The notes under the pieces: model-generated
What the model was told of the DNA's origin: nothing
Databases searched by the model: none
What the model saw: only the letters and a program-made list of their open reading frames with translations
In this document: positions 27,051 to 35,711 of the stretch, piece after piece
How the letters are laid out: every line of letters starts with the position of its first letter
How positions within the stretch are numbered: position 1 is the first letter of the stretch
NCBI RefSeq assembly: GCF_000382405.1
Contig: NZ_KB908259.1
Location: 1 to 64,000, forward strand
Length of the DNA stretch: 64,000 nt
Direction of reading: 5' to 3'
Origin: Mycobacterium sp. 141
GTDB lineage: Bacteria; Actinomycetota; Actinomycetes; Mycobacteriales; Mycobacteriaceae
Program-made: the position numbers and the translations under genes

Positions 27051-27461
27051 ATGCTCGTGCGAAAGATCGTCACGGTGCTCGCGATCATCGGTGTGATCGC
27101 CGCGGCCCAAACACTCCTGCAAGTGGCGACTGCCGACGCAGAACCCAACTGGGACGCGATGGCTCAATGCGAATCGGGCGGCAACTGGTCGGCTGACACC
27201 GGCAATGGCTTCTATGGTGGGCTGCAGTTCACGCCGGCCACGTGGGCGGCCAACGGTGGAACGGGTTCGCCCGCAGCGGCACCTCGGGCTGAGCAGATCC
27301 GGGTGGCACGGAATGTGCTGCAGACACAGGGGCTGGGTGCGTGGCCCGTGTGTGGCGGCCCGGTCGGCACGGCTTCGGGAACTTGTCGTTCCATGGTGGC
27401 TTGGATTCCCATCGGGCGCCTGCCGCGGTTGTGCACGCTGCTGCTCAACCCGTTTGCCTAA
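27051..27461 (+). CDS. rpf: Resuscitation-promoting factor (Rpf)
   Basis: A 136-residue secreted lytic-transglycosylase-like protein. After a signal peptide ([20 protein letters not shown], cleavage near ADA) comes the Rpf domain: [14 protein letters not shown] with the catalytic Glu, [16 protein letters not shown] and the closing [11 protein letters not shown]. Rpfs cleave peptidoglycan and stimulate regrowth of dormant cells. It is a short single-domain form like RpfC/RpfE. The last 30 or so residues ([20 protein letters not shown]) are hydrophobic and not part of the usual domain. The ATG at 27051 is chosen because AAGGGG precedes it by six bases. Confidence 0.9.
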   Translation: MLVRKIVTVLAIIGVIAAAQTLLQVATADAEPNWDAMAQCESGGNWSADTGNGFYGGLQFTPATWAANGGTGSPAAAPRAEQIRVARNVLQTQGLGAWPVCGGPVGTASGTCRSMVAWIPIGRLPRLCTLLLNPFA

Positions 27462-27646
27462 CCCGCACCCGGTCGCGTGGCCGCGTCTGCGGGTCGCCCA
27501 GTGGAGCGACACGCAGGCGCCTGCTGAGCGCCCAATCTGTGTTGCGGGCGAACGTGCGCCGTAGATCCTCGGTGAAGTGAAGCGATCTCACAGCACCTGA
27601 TTTTTGGCTGAGAGATTGGATTAGATAGACCACCTCGGTAAGTAAT

Positions 27647-27662
27647 CGATATATCGTGATAT
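27647..27662. promoter_or_regulatory. Overlapping palindromes upstream of the PadR-like gene
   Basis: CGATATATCG (27647-27656) is a perfect palindrome and overlaps ATATC-GT-GATAT (27651-27662). AT-rich dyads of this kind are typical PadR-family operators, and the downstream gene encodes a PadR-like protein 57 bases away. Confidence 0.5.
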
Positions 27663-27718
27663 TGACGCGATGCAGCGTTGTACCGAGCAGTAGCACACCT
27701 CACGAGAGGGAGGCAGAC

Positions 27719-28330
27719 ATGTTTGACGGTGGAGGATTTCCCGGTGGATTCGGTTTCGGCGGAGGGGGTTTCGGCCCCTTCGGTGGCGGTTTCGGCGGGC
27801 CGGGGTTTGGTGGCGGTTTCGGCGGCCCAGGGTGTGGGGGGCCGGGGTTTGGAGGCCATGGCTTTGGCCTGGGCTTCGGTAGGGCCAAGGTTGCGGCCGC
27901 GGCAACAGCGGCGTTGTTGCTCGATGGACCAGCCGATGCTGCGGAGATCACCCGACGGGTGTCCGAGGTTACTGACGGCGCGTTCACCCCGCCCGAAGGA
28001 GCCGCAGAGGTCGGCATCGGCCTGTTAGCGGGTCGAGGCGTGGTGACGGTCGAAGATGGTGTGGCGACGCTGACCGAATTCGGAGAGAACATCTTGGCGT
28101 GGCGGGGCATCAACAGCGATACCGCGCATGCCTTCTTGGCACAGGCGTCGAAGTTCGCCGGTGTTCTCAAGTTGCGCAAGGAGTTCCTCGAGGTTGCCGG
28201 TCTGGCCCGCACGATCATGTGGACCGGGACGGACGAGCAGAAGGAGAAGCTCGAGGAGGCGAGGAACACGATCCTGACCGCTGTCACCGAGGCAAAGCGT
28301 TCGCTCTACGCGGCTCTCGCACAGGGCTGA
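27719..28330 (+). CDS. Glycine-rich protein with PadR-like winged-helix domain
   Basis: A 203-residue protein. Residues 1-52 are almost entirely Gly and Phe repeats (GGFGFGGGGFGPFGGGFGG). From about residue 55 comes a winged-helix segment, AAAATAALLLDGPADAAEIT to VEDGVATLTEFG, like the DNA-binding part of PadR regulators, and then a helical C-terminal part (WTGTDEQKEKLEEARNTI) that could dimerise. It is probably a regulator whose Gly-rich head may aid self-association (inference). GAGGGAGGCAGAC precedes the ATG. A dyad upstream suggests autoregulation, and a strong terminator follows. Confidence 0.65.
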   Translation: MFDGGGFPGGFGFGGGGFGPFGGGFGGPGFGGGFGGPGCGGPGFGGHGFGLGFGRAKVAAAATAALLLDGPADAAEITRRVSEVTDGAFTPPEGAAEVGIGLLAGRGVVTVEDGVATLTEFGENILAWRGINSDTAHAFLAQASKFAGVLKLRKEFLEVAGLARTIMWTGTDEQKEKLEEARNTILTAVTEAKRSLYAALAQG

Positions 28331-28344
28331 CCGGAGATCGTTGC

Positions 28345-28373
28345 GGCGCGGCCGCCGTACGCGCGGCCGCGCC
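28345..28373 (+). terminator. GC-rich hairpin terminator
   Basis: An 11-bp perfect stem (GGCGCGGCCGC, 28345-28355, with its complement 28363-28373) and a 7-base loop, 15 bases after the stop of the Gly-rich PadR-like gene. No U-tract follows. Confidence 0.65.
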
Positions 28374-28410
28374 CACCGCTTCTGGCGGTCGCTTATGCCT
28401 GGGTGCTGCC

Positions 28411-28535
28411 GCCACGACATCGCCGGGCACCGAGAAGTTGTAGAACCAGACGGCGTTGTCGTGGTTCAGGTTTAGGCACCCGTGGCTGGTGTCGGTCTTT
28501 CCCTGCGCCCACACCGTGGCATCGAAACCCGAGGG
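28411..28535 (-). pseudogene. L,D-transpeptidase C-terminal remnant
   Basis: Reading leftward from the stop codon at 28536-28538, the frame encodes SGFDATVWAQGKTDTSHGCL and then NLNHDNAVWFYNFSVPGDVV. That is the catalytic SHGC motif and the closing strands of a YkuD/L,D-transpeptidase. All upstream parts of the domain (the first about 100 residues and the earlier catalytic His region) are missing. In front of the fragment, directly at its border, is an intact small secreted-protein gene. It is a truncated relic, not a working enzyme. Confidence 0.75.
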
Positions 28536-28874
28536 TCAGCGGCACCCGTTGGCGCTGACCCAGCGGCCGTTGTAGCCGACGCAGCCTGTGATGGCCGGAG
28601 CCGGGGGTGGGGGAGGAGGCGGCGGGGGTACGTCTTCGGGCAGCGGCGCGTAAGCGGCTGGAGGCGGGGCGTAGGGAGCGACCGCGGCAGCGATGTTGGT
28701 GCAGCCGCTGATGTTGATCCGCCGGCCGGCACCCACGCAGACGTCTGCCGCGGCCGTGCCGGCGGGAGTGATGAAGACGATGGCACCGGGAACAGCAACG
28801 ACGGCCAGTGCCGCAGCGACCCAGGATCGGTGAGAGTTCAGTCTGGTCAACGCTTTCAACGTCGCGAACATCAT
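28536..28874 (-). CDS. Small secreted proline-rich protein
   Basis: A 112-residue exported protein. Its signal region is HRSWVAAALAVVAVPGAIVF; it is then followed by AADVCVGAGRRINISGCTNI, a run of Pro/Ala with nine consecutive prolines, and a tail GCVGYNGRWVSANGCR. The two Cys-bearing ends resemble each other (VCVGAGRRINISGC and GCVGYNGRWVSANGC), so the protein seems to have a duplicated short Cys motif flanking a proline linker. It overlaps the hemophore-type gene by four bases and is probably coexpressed with it. Function unknown. Confidence 0.7.
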   Translation of the reverse strand: MMFATLKALTRLNSHRSWVAAALAVVAVPGAIVFITPAGTAAADVCVGAGRRINISGCTNIAAAVAPYAPPPAAYAPLPEDVPPPPPPPPPAPAITGCVGYNGRWVSANGCR

Positions 28875-29251
28875 TGTCCTAGCAGTGGCTGATCGGGTTC
28901 GGACATTCCGCAGCGGTTGCGGAAGTCGACGAGTGGTTGGCGAATACCCAGTAGCTCTGAGTGCGCCTGCGGATTGTTGTCGAAGAACGTGCGCACCTGG
29001 TCGGCGACTTGGTCGCGCGGCTGGTCGTGCAGCCCGGTGTAGAAGTCGTTGACCTCGGGATGAGTGAACAGATAGGCCGAGGCGGATGCGGCGACACCCG
29101 CCGAGACGCCGGCCAGATCTGCCGCCGTGCAGTTCGGGGCGTCTTCCGGTTCTGCTCCCGCCGTCGCCGGCATGAGCAAGCACGCCATCAGCGCCGCAGC
29201 GCCCGCTGCGAGCTGCGCTGCCCGTGGAGCAATCGAAGAAGTCACTGGCAT
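28871..29251 (-). CDS. Hemophore-related secreted protein
   Basis: A 126-residue secreted protein with signal peptide (APRAAQLAAGAAALMACLLM, cleavage near AGA) and the helical hemophore domain: NCTAADLAGVSAGVAASASA, YLFTHPEVNDFYTGL and QPLVDFRNRC. The two Cys frame the domain as in Rv0203-type mycobacterial heme-binding proteins. Those proteins pick up heme outside the cell and pass it to MmpL3/MmpL11. Heme binding itself is not shown by sequence. The stop overlaps the start of the next gene (ATGA). AAGGAAAAG precedes the ATG. Confidence 0.8.
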   Translation of the reverse strand: MPVTSSIAPRAAQLAAGAAALMACLLMPATAGAEPEDAPNCTAADLAGVSAGVAASASAYLFTHPEVNDFYTGLHDQPRDQVADQVRTFFDNNPQAHSELLGIRQPLVDFRNRCGMSEPDQPLLGQ

Positions 29252-29444
29252 GGCGGACTTTTCCTTCCCTATGGGAGCACTGATATCAAACTCCGACGCA
29301 ACGCAGCAGCAGTATACGGGTCCGAGGCCCGTGTAGATCCCGAATCATGCTGGCATTGCTGTGTCTTCGTCGATCGATGGCACAGGAACAGCAGCAAGCC
29401 GCGGATGCGCCACAATGTGGTCGTCGCTTCCCACCGATTAGCGC

Positions 29445-30581
29445 TTACAGCGTGACAACCTGCCGAATTGCCTGCCCATCGTGGAGGCGGTCGAATCCGT
29501 CGTTGATTTCGTCAAGTTCGAGCGTTCGGGTGAGCAGCCGGTTGACGGGGAGTCGGCCGCGCTGATAAAGGCTTATGTAGCGAGGAATGTCCCGATTCGG
29601 GACCGCGGTGCCGATATAGCTACCTCGAAGGGTGCGCTCCTCGGCGACCAGCGTGACGGGCGCCAGCGGCATGGTTGCGTCCGGCGCCGGCAGGCCGGCG
29701 GTCACGGTCGTTCCTCCGCGGCGGGTCATGCGGTAGGCAAGGTCGAGGGCTCTGGTCGAGCCAGAGAAATCGAAGGCATAGTCCACACCGCCGCCGGTCG
29801 CAGCGATCACCTGCTGCGCGGCCTCGGGGTCACTGGCATTGACGGCGTGGGTGGCACCGAGTTCGCGTGCGAACGCCAACTTCTCGTCAGATCGGGTAAC
29901 CGCCACGATCGTGCGTGCGCCGGCAGCAACCGCACCGAGCAGCGCCGCCAGCCCGACGCCGCCGAGACCGATCACCGCGCTCGACGACCCGGCCGGCATC
30001 CGTGAGGTGTTGATCACCGCACCGACGCCGGTGAGTATGGCGCATCCGAACAGGGCAGCTTCCACCAACGGAAGTTCGGGATCGACCTTCACCAGTGAAC
30101 GGCGGGAAACTGTGGCGTACTCGGCGAATCCCGATACTCCGAGGTGGTGATTGACCGGGGTGCCGTCCTGGCGCTGCAGCCGACGGGCGCCGGATAGCAG
30201 GGTGCCCGCAGCGTTGGCTGCCGCGCCCGGCTCGCATAGCGCGGGGCGGCCTTCTGTGCAGGGCTCGCAATGGCCGCACGACGGGACGAAGACAAACACG
30301 ACATGGTCACCTGGCTTGAGGTCGTCTCCGCCACCGGTCGTGGGGCCCACCTCTTCCACGATCCCGGCAGCTTCGTGACCCAACGCCATCGGCATCGGCC
30401 GTGGGCGGCTTCCGTTGATGACAGACAGATCTGAGTGACACAGTCCTGCGGCCTTGACGCGTACCAGCACCTCGCCGGGGCCGGGCGCCCGCAACTGGAG
30501 GTTTTCGATCGTCAAGGGTTTGGATGACGCGTACGGCGGGGTGGCGCCCATGGCATCTAGAACGGCTGCTCTGATCTCCAC
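29445..30581 (-). CDS. Zinc-dependent medium-chain alcohol dehydrogenase
   Basis: A 378-residue MDR-family dehydrogenase. Catalytic zinc ligands are in GLCHSDL and GHEAAG, the structural zinc Cys set is CGHCEPCTEGRPALC, and the NAD site is VIGLGGVGLAALLG. It oxidises an alcohol or reduces an aldehyde. The GTG at 30581 (VEIRAAVLDAMG) is chosen since upstream sequence in frame reads into the intergenic gap. It is the last gene of the leftward catabolic run, 77 bases after the permease, and may act on an aldehyde made by that pathway (inference). Confidence 0.85.
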   Translation of the reverse strand: MEIRAAVLDAMGATPPYASSKPLTIENLQLRAPGPGEVLVRVKAAGLCHSDLSVINGSRPRPMPMALGHEAAGIVEEVGPTTGGGDDLKPGDHVVFVFVPSCGHCEPCTEGRPALCEPGAAANAAGTLLSGARRLQRQDGTPVNHHLGVSGFAEYATVSRRSLVKVDPELPLVEAALFGCAILTGVGAVINTSRMPAGSSSAVIGLGGVGLAALLGAVAAGARTIVAVTRSDEKLAFARELGATHAVNASDPEAAQQVIAATGGGVDYAFDFSGSTRALDLAYRMTRRGGTTVTAGLPAPDATMPLAPVTLVAEERTLRGSYIGTAVPNRDIPRYISLYQRGRLPVNRLLTRTLELDEINDGFDRLHDGQAIRQVVTL

Positions 30582-30658
30582 GAATTGCGGTACTTTCCTG
30601 GGACTGGTGTTGTCTTCAACGAACTGGGTGACTCGCGGGACGTTAGGTCTCGACGGAC

Positions 30659-32104
30659 CTATGTATGCGGGTGCTGGTCCCGGAGAACCGGATTTTTTGT
30701 GTGCCACAGCGGAGGTAGCCGGTTGAGGATGATGAACGCGAATCCACCCACCACGAACCCGATGACGTATGAAAGGTCGCCCCAATCAGGGTGTTTGGCT
30801 GCGATGGGACCGGTGAAGAACGCCAGCTGCCAGAATGGCATGGATGCCACGACGCCGATGAGCCATGCGATGAATCCCCACTCCAAGATTCGCCGGGAGT
30901 CGTAGAGTTCGGCGATCCTGGACCGGTCGTGACGATGGTTGAGGACGTAGTCCAGAAGCAGTAGGGCGCCGAACGGGGCGATCATGTAGGAACTCAAGAA
31001 CAGGAACGTCTTGAACTTGTTCTCGAAGTTTTCGTCCGCCCAGAGGGCGATGACGTAGGCGATCACGCAGATGAAGACCACTCCGGTGGTACGGCTGACC
31101 GGTATCCGCAGTGTCTGAATGGAGATCGCCCCACCGTAGACGTTGAGGAAGTTCTGTGAGAACGACGACAGCAGCACAGCCATCAGTGCGATGACGGCGA
31201 AGGGGCCGGCGGTGAGACGATGGAGCGCCTCGATCGGGCTCTCTCCCGCTGTGGCGAAGTGGCCCAGAATCGCGCCGGTGATGCCCAGCCAGGACAGCGA
31301 CAGGAAGTTGCCCGCGAAGGTCCAGAGCCCGCTGGCACGGTTGACGTGATCCTCGTCGGGGAGATAGCGGGAGTAGTCCGACGCGAACGGCCACCAGGCA
31401 ATGAGGAAGGACAAGAAGAACCCGGCGAACGTAATCCAGCCACCGATGGGGCCGACCCATCCTTTCGCATCCGGGTTGGCGGGGAATGAACCGGACCAGC
31501 CGCGGGAGAGTGACACGATTGTGATCAGCAGAAAGCCGAAGAACAGCACCACGGCGAGGATGCGTTCGAGGAAGTGAATCATGTTGTACCCGTACACGGC
31601 CACCGTGAGCTGCAGGCTGACGAGCACGAGGGCCGTCAGCCAGAACGGGATGAACGGCATCAGGGCGTGTGCCGCCTGTGCGCCGAGGATGATCGTGACG
31701 GCGGCCCAGCCGATGCCGGCGAAGACGTTGACGTAGGCGACGGGGACGAAGTTGCCGAAGAACCCCAGGGGTCCGCGTGCTTGAATCTGTTGGGGGACAC
31801 CGAGTCTGCCACCCATCCTGGACATAATGCCCATCACGGCGGCTCCGACGAATGACCCCGCGACGATCGCGGTGATCGCCGAGACCAGCGATATGCCCAT
31901 GCCGACCGCGGCGAAACCCAGCACCATGATGGGGAAGTTCATGCCGGCGGCAAACCAGATGAAGAACTGGGAGACTGCCTTCCCATGCCGCTCCGAATCG
32001 GGGATCGCGTCGGTGCTATAGGGTTCTACGGCTGCGATCTTGTTTCGGTAATGGAGGTCGGCGGCAACCTCACCGGTGGATGCGAGCGAAACGTCTTCAC
32101 TCAT
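30659..32104 (-). CDS. NCS1-family nucleobase/heterocycle permease
   Basis: A 481-residue membrane protein with about twelve helices. The conserved NCS1 elements are FFIWFAAGMNFPIMVLG (helix 1), ARGPLGFFGNFVP, NVFAGIGWAAVTIILGAQA and WWPFASDYSRYLP. NCS1 symporters import purines, cytosine, uracil, hydantoins or related N-heterocycles with a cation. It sits between the LLM oxidoreductase and the alcohol dehydrogenase, 126 and 77 bases away, on the same strand. That placement strongly suggests it brings in the substrate of the island. GAAAGGCAGA precedes the ATG. Confidence 0.88.
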   Translation of the reverse strand: MSEDVSLASTGEVAADLHYRNKIAAVEPYSTDAIPDSERHGKAVSQFFIWFAAGMNFPIMVLGFAAVGMGISLVSAITAIVAGSFVGAAVMGIMSRMGGRLGVPQQIQARGPLGFFGNFVPVAYVNVFAGIGWAAVTIILGAQAAHALMPFIPFWLTALVLVSLQLTVAVYGYNMIHFLERILAVVLFFGFLLITIVSLSRGWSGSFPANPDAKGWVGPIGGWITFAGFFLSFLIAWWPFASDYSRYLPDEDHVNRASGLWTFAGNFLSLSWLGITGAILGHFATAGESPIEALHRLTAGPFAVIALMAVLLSSFSQNFLNVYGGAISIQTLRIPVSRTTGVVFICVIAYVIALWADENFENKFKTFLFLSSYMIAPFGALLLLDYVLNHRHDRSRIAELYDSRRILEWGFIAWLIGVVASMPFWQLAFFTGPIAAKHPDWGDLSYVIGFVVGGFAFIILNRLPPLWHTKNPVLRDQHPHT

Positions 32105-32230
32105 TGATCTGCCTTTCGGTCCTGCTTGTTGTCGGGCTTCGAGTCAGTCGACGGTTGGAGGAGGCGGCCTGACTGCCACGACCGGCGGGAGTCAGCGGAG
32201 ATTCGTTATGAACGTGCAGAACAACGCATA

Positions 32231-33274
32231 TCAGTTGAAGGCGGGAACGACTTCCTTGATGAAAAGTTCAAGGGACTTGCGCTTTTCGTCGTGTGACATG
32301 CTGTTGTCGATCCAGAAGCTGAACTCATCGACCCCGAGTTCCTGGTAGGAGCGCAGCCGCTCGATGACTTCGTCGGGCGTGCCGATCATCGCGGTACGGT
32401 GCAGGGACTCGAGTTCGAATTCGGGACGCCCGGCGAACTTCTCTTCTGGGCTGGGGTCGAGGAACCCGTTGACCGGCGTGGTCTTGTTGCCGAACCAGGC
32501 GTCGAAGGTGCGGTAGAACTTTGAGATCGCCGCGGCGGCCGGGCGCCAGCCGTCGGGATCGTCGGCGGAGTGAACATGGGTGTGGCGCAACACCATCAGT
32601 TCAGGTCGGGGCACCTCGGGGTGATTGGCAACAGCGGTGTCGAACTTGCGTTTGAGGTCGACAACTTCCTCGTCGCCTTTCATCAGCGGGGTAACCATCA
32701 CATTGCACCCATTCGCCACCGCGAAGTCGTGGGAATCGGGATCGCGCGCGGCGATCCACATCGGCGGCGTCGGTTGCTGGATCGGCTTGGGCACGCTGGT
32801 CGAGGTGGGGAACTGCCAGATCTCGCCGTCATGGGCGTAGTCACCCTGCCAGAGCTTGCGTACTGCCGGCACCAGTTCGCGCAGGTACTTACCGCCCTCA
32901 GCCGCGGACAGCCCAGGCATCATGCGGTCGAACTCGAACTGGTAGGCGCCGCGCGCCAACCCGACTTCCATGCGGCCGTCGCTGATCACGTCGAGCAGCG
33001 AGCATTCGCCGGCGACCCGGATCGGGTTCCAGAACGGGGCGATGATGGTGCCCGCTCCCAGGCGGATCGTGCTGGTCTGGCCGGCGAGGTAAGCCAACAA
33101 GGGCATCGGGCTGGGCGAGATCGTGTACTCCATGGCGTGGTGCTCGCCAATCCACACGGTGCCGAAGCCTCCGGCCTCAGCCATCAGGGACAGCTCGGCG
33201 AGATTCTCGAAGAGCTGCCGGTGGCTCACCGACTCGTCCCATCGCTCCATGTGGATGAACAAGGAGAATCTCAT
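32231..33274 (-). CDS. LLM class flavin-dependent monooxygenase
   Basis: A 347-residue luciferase-like (TIM-barrel) oxidoreductase. It has MRFSLFIHMERWDESVSHRQ, GFGTVWIGEHHAMEYTISPS, TSTIRLGAGTIIAPFWNPIR and DGRMEVGLARGAYQFEFDRM, as in FMN-dependent bacterial-luciferase-family monooxygenases. Such enzymes use reduced flavin from a separate reductase; one is encoded in the divergent unit (37957). By analogy with RutA (uracil) and the pyridine monooxygenase it may open an N-heterocyclic ring (inference). Its ATG overlaps the tautomerase stop (TGATG). Confidence 0.85.
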   Translation of the reverse strand: MRFSLFIHMERWDESVSHRQLFENLAELSLMAEAGGFGTVWIGEHHAMEYTISPSPMPLLAYLAGQTSTIRLGAGTIIAPFWNPIRVAGECSLLDVISDGRMEVGLARGAYQFEFDRMMPGLSAAEGGKYLRELVPAVRKLWQGDYAHDGEIWQFPTSTSVPKPIQQPTPPMWIAARDPDSHDFAVANGCNVMVTPLMKGDEEVVDLKRKFDTAVANHPEVPRPELMVLRHTHVHSADDPDGWRPAAAAISKFYRTFDAWFGNKTTPVNGFLDPSPEEKFAGRPEFELESLHRTAMIGTPDEVIERLRSYQELGVDEFSFWIDNSMSHDEKRKSLELFIKEVVPAFN

Positions 33275-33480
33275 CACGCACTACCTTTCTTGCGATCCAT
33301 CTCGGCGATGGTGATATCGCCTGTTGCCCAATGGGTTCGGGGGACCTCGCGGACGATTACCCGAATGTGCTCGGGTTGGGTGTTCACGGTCCGCAGCACG
33401 GCCTCGTGTACTTCGTGGATCATGGCGCGGATCTGGTCGTCCGAGCGACCAGCTGCGAGAGTGACCTCGACGAGTGGCAT
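33274..33480 (-). CDS. 4-oxalocrotonate tautomerase-like protein
   Basis: A 68-residue tautomerase monomer beginning MPLVEVTLAAGRSDDQIRAM. Pro after the initiator Met is the catalytic base of this superfamily, and the length matches 4-OT subunits, which form hexamers. It would interconvert keto and enol forms of a ring-cleavage product. It overlaps the LLM gene and begins one base after the aldehyde dehydrogenase stop, so it is tightly coupled to both. Confidence 0.85.
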   Translation of the reverse strand: MPLVEVTLAAGRSDDQIRAMIHEVHEAVLRTVNTQPEHIRVIVREVPRTHWATGDITIAEMDRKKGSA

Positions 33481-33481
33481 G

Positions 33482-34969
33482 TCAGCTCCGCATCACGAAC
33501 GGGTCGGGAACCGGGCCCTCGTTGGTGTTGATCCACACGCTCTTGAGCCGGGTGTACTCCTTCATGGTCTCGGTACCGTGTTCAACACCCACGCCGCTGC
33601 TCTTGAAGCCCTGGCGCGGCGACATCGGTGACATGGCCCGGTAGGTGTTGACCCAGATGGTGCCGGCATCCAGCCGCCCGGCCATACGGTGGGCGCGCGC
33701 CAGGTTGGTGGTCCAGACGCCGGCCGCGAGGCCGTACTCCGTGTCGTTGGCCAACTGCACGACCTCGTCTTCGGTGTCGAACGGCATGATTGCCGCGACC
33801 GGACCGAAGATCTCTTCGCGGACCACCCGCATCTGGTTGTTGACGTCGACCAGAACCGTTGGTTCGTAAAAGAATCCGCCGAGCCCGGCATCGGTGGCGC
33901 GACCGCCGGTGAGCACCCGGGCCCCTTCGTCGCGGCCGAGGTCGACGTAGGACGCCACCTTGTTGCGCTGGTCTTCGAACGCCAGCGGACCGATCTCGGT
34001 GTCATCGTCGAGCGGGTTGCCCATCCGGATGCTGCTTGCGCGATCGGCGACCAGTTGCAGTAATTCGTCGTAGATCGCCCGCTGTGCGAAAACGCGGCTG
34101 CCCGCGATGCAGGTCTGCCCGGCGGCGGCGAAAATGCCTGCCACAACGCCCATTGCAGCGTTGGCGACATTGGCGTCATCGAAGATGATGTTGGGGGATT
34201 TGCCGCCCAGCTCAAGTGTCGACCCGATGAACCGGCTTGCCGCCGATGCTGCGATCCGCGCCCCGGTCGCGGTGCTGCCGGTGAACGAGATCTTCGCCAG
34301 CCCCGGGTGGTCCACCAGCGGCTGGCCGGCTTCAGCCCCGAACCCGGTGACGACGTTGACCGCGCCGGGCGGGAAGCCGGCCTCGATCACGAGCTCGGCC
34401 AGTTTCAGCACGGTCGCCGAGGTGTATTCGGATGGCTTGATCACCACGGTGTTACCGGCACACAACGCGGGCGCCAGCTTGCTGGTGGTCAGCGTCAGCG
34501 GCGAGTTCCAGGGGGTGATCGCCCCGACCACACCGAGCGGTTCGCGCATGGTGTAGTTGAGCACTCGCCGGTCCGATGTGGGGACCACAGCGCCCTCGAT
34601 CTTGTCGGCCAAACCCGCGTAGTAGTAGTAATACTCGGGCAGCGTGGCCATCTGGCCGCGCATCTCGCGCAGCAATTTGCCGTTGTCGAGGGACTCCGAG
34701 CGGGCCAGCTCCTCAGCGTGCTCGCCGATCAGATCTGCGAGGCGGCGCAGCAGGTGCCCGCGCTTGGTCTGGCTGAGGTCACGCCACCGCGGGTCGAGGA
34801 ACGCCTCGGTGGCCGATACCACCGCGGCATCGATGTCGGTCGCGTTGCCGCGGGCCGCCAGATACAACACCTCGCGGGTGGCAGGGTTCGTGCTCGGGAA
34901 GTACTCACCGGATGCAGGCTCCACTGACTTTCCGCCGATGAAGTGCTGCAGCTTGCGGGGTTCAGACAC
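33482..34969 (-). CDS. Aldehyde dehydrogenase
   Basis: A 495-residue NAD(P)-dependent aldehyde dehydrogenase. VGAITPWNSPL and KPSEYTSATV form the cofactor site, FTGSTATG the Rossmann turn, LELGGKSPNIIF carries the catalytic Glu and AGQTCIAGSR the nucleophile Cys. All are intact. A GTG start at 34969 (SEPRKLQHFIGGK) overlaps the end of the hydrolase gene by eight bases. In this operon it probably oxidises the aldehyde released on ring opening, as the aldehyde dehydrogenases do in pyridine-type pathways (inference). Confidence 0.9.
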   Translation of the reverse strand: MSEPRKLQHFIGGKSVEPASGEYFPSTNPATREVLYLAARGNATDIDAAVVSATEAFLDPRWRDLSQTKRGHLLRRLADLIGEHAEELARSESLDNGKLLREMRGQMATLPEYYYYYAGLADKIEGAVVPTSDRRVLNYTMREPLGVVGAITPWNSPLTLTTSKLAPALCAGNTVVIKPSEYTSATVLKLAELVIEAGFPPGAVNVVTGFGAEAGQPLVDHPGLAKISFTGSTATGARIAASAASRFIGSTLELGGKSPNIIFDDANVANAAMGVVAGIFAAAGQTCIAGSRVFAQRAIYDELLQLVADRASSIRMGNPLDDDTEIGPLAFEDQRNKVASYVDLGRDEGARVLTGGRATDAGLGGFFYEPTVLVDVNNQMRVVREEIFGPVAAIMPFDTEDEVVQLANDTEYGLAAGVWTTNLARAHRMAGRLDAGTIWVNTYRAMSPMSPRQGFKSSGVGVEHGTETMKEYTRLKSVWINTNEGPVPDPFVMRS

Positions 34970-35705
34970 GTGGGTAACCTCCGATGAATTTTCCGAAGAA
35001 CGAGGACAGTGCGTCGGTGAGTTCGCGCGGGCACTGGACCGGGAGCATGTGTCGCGCACCGGGGATGACGACCGCTTCGCAGCCGGGGATGGCGGCGGCG
35101 AGGCGTGACGTCATTTCAGGAGTGGAACCCGGATCGAGCTCACCCGTGACAGCGAGTGCCGGTACGGCGATGCGGTGTAAGTCAGGGCCGACCTCGGCAT
35201 CGCCGGTGGCGAACACTCGATAGCAGTTCACAAAACTGTCCGGATCGTTGGCCAGCAGCGTCGCCTTGGTCTGTGCGATCTGGTCGGCGGCGACGTCGGT
35301 ACCGTCGTACCAACGATGCAGGGACGCAGCCGAACTCGCTGCAACGTCCGTGGCGGCGGTATCGAGTCTGGCCAGTACCGCTGCCCGCTCCTCCGGAGTC
35401 CGTTGGCACACTGAGGCAACCGAGGTAAGCGAAGCGACCAGCTCCGGTCGGTGCACGGCCAGATACTGGGCGACGAGTGCACCGAGGGAGAATCCGACCA
35501 GATGCGACCCGGCTGGGATCTCGTCGGCCACGCCGTTGGCCAAGTCCGCCAACGTCACTCCCGCCGGGGCCGGTGGCCGGCCGCCGTGCCCGGGCAGGTC
35601 GGGAACCAGGACCGTGAACCGGTCGTCCAGCAGCGCAGTCACCGGCTCCCACACGGTGTGGTCAAGGCCCACCCCGTGCAGCAGAACGAGTGTCGGCCCG
35701 GTCAT
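34962..35705 (-). CDS. Alpha/beta-fold hydrolase (PcaD/RutD-like)
   Basis: A 247-residue alpha/beta hydrolase. Elements in order are LVLLHGVGLDHTVW (oxyanion His-Gly), VPDLPGHGG, the nucleophile elbow GFSLGALVA, the Asp in VTGELDPGST and the His in PGARHMLPV. It is similar in size and layout to 3-oxoadipate enol-lactonase and RutD. In the island it may hydrolyse an amide, carbamate or enol-lactone intermediate (inference). It starts seven bases after the DUF1185 gene and overlaps the aldehyde dehydrogenase. Confidence 0.85.
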   Translation of the reverse strand: MTGPTLVLLHGVGLDHTVWEPVTALLDDRFTVLVPDLPGHGGRPPAPAGVTLADLANGVADEIPAGSHLVGFSLGALVAQYLAVHRPELVASLTSVASVCQRTPEERAAVLARLDTAATDVAASSAASLHRWYDGTDVAADQIAQTKATLLANDPDSFVNCYRVFATGDAEVGPDLHRIAVPALAVTGELDPGSTPEMTSRLAAAIPGCEAVVIPGARHMLPVQCPRELTDALSSFFGKFIGGYPRV

Positions 35706-35711
35706 CGATCG

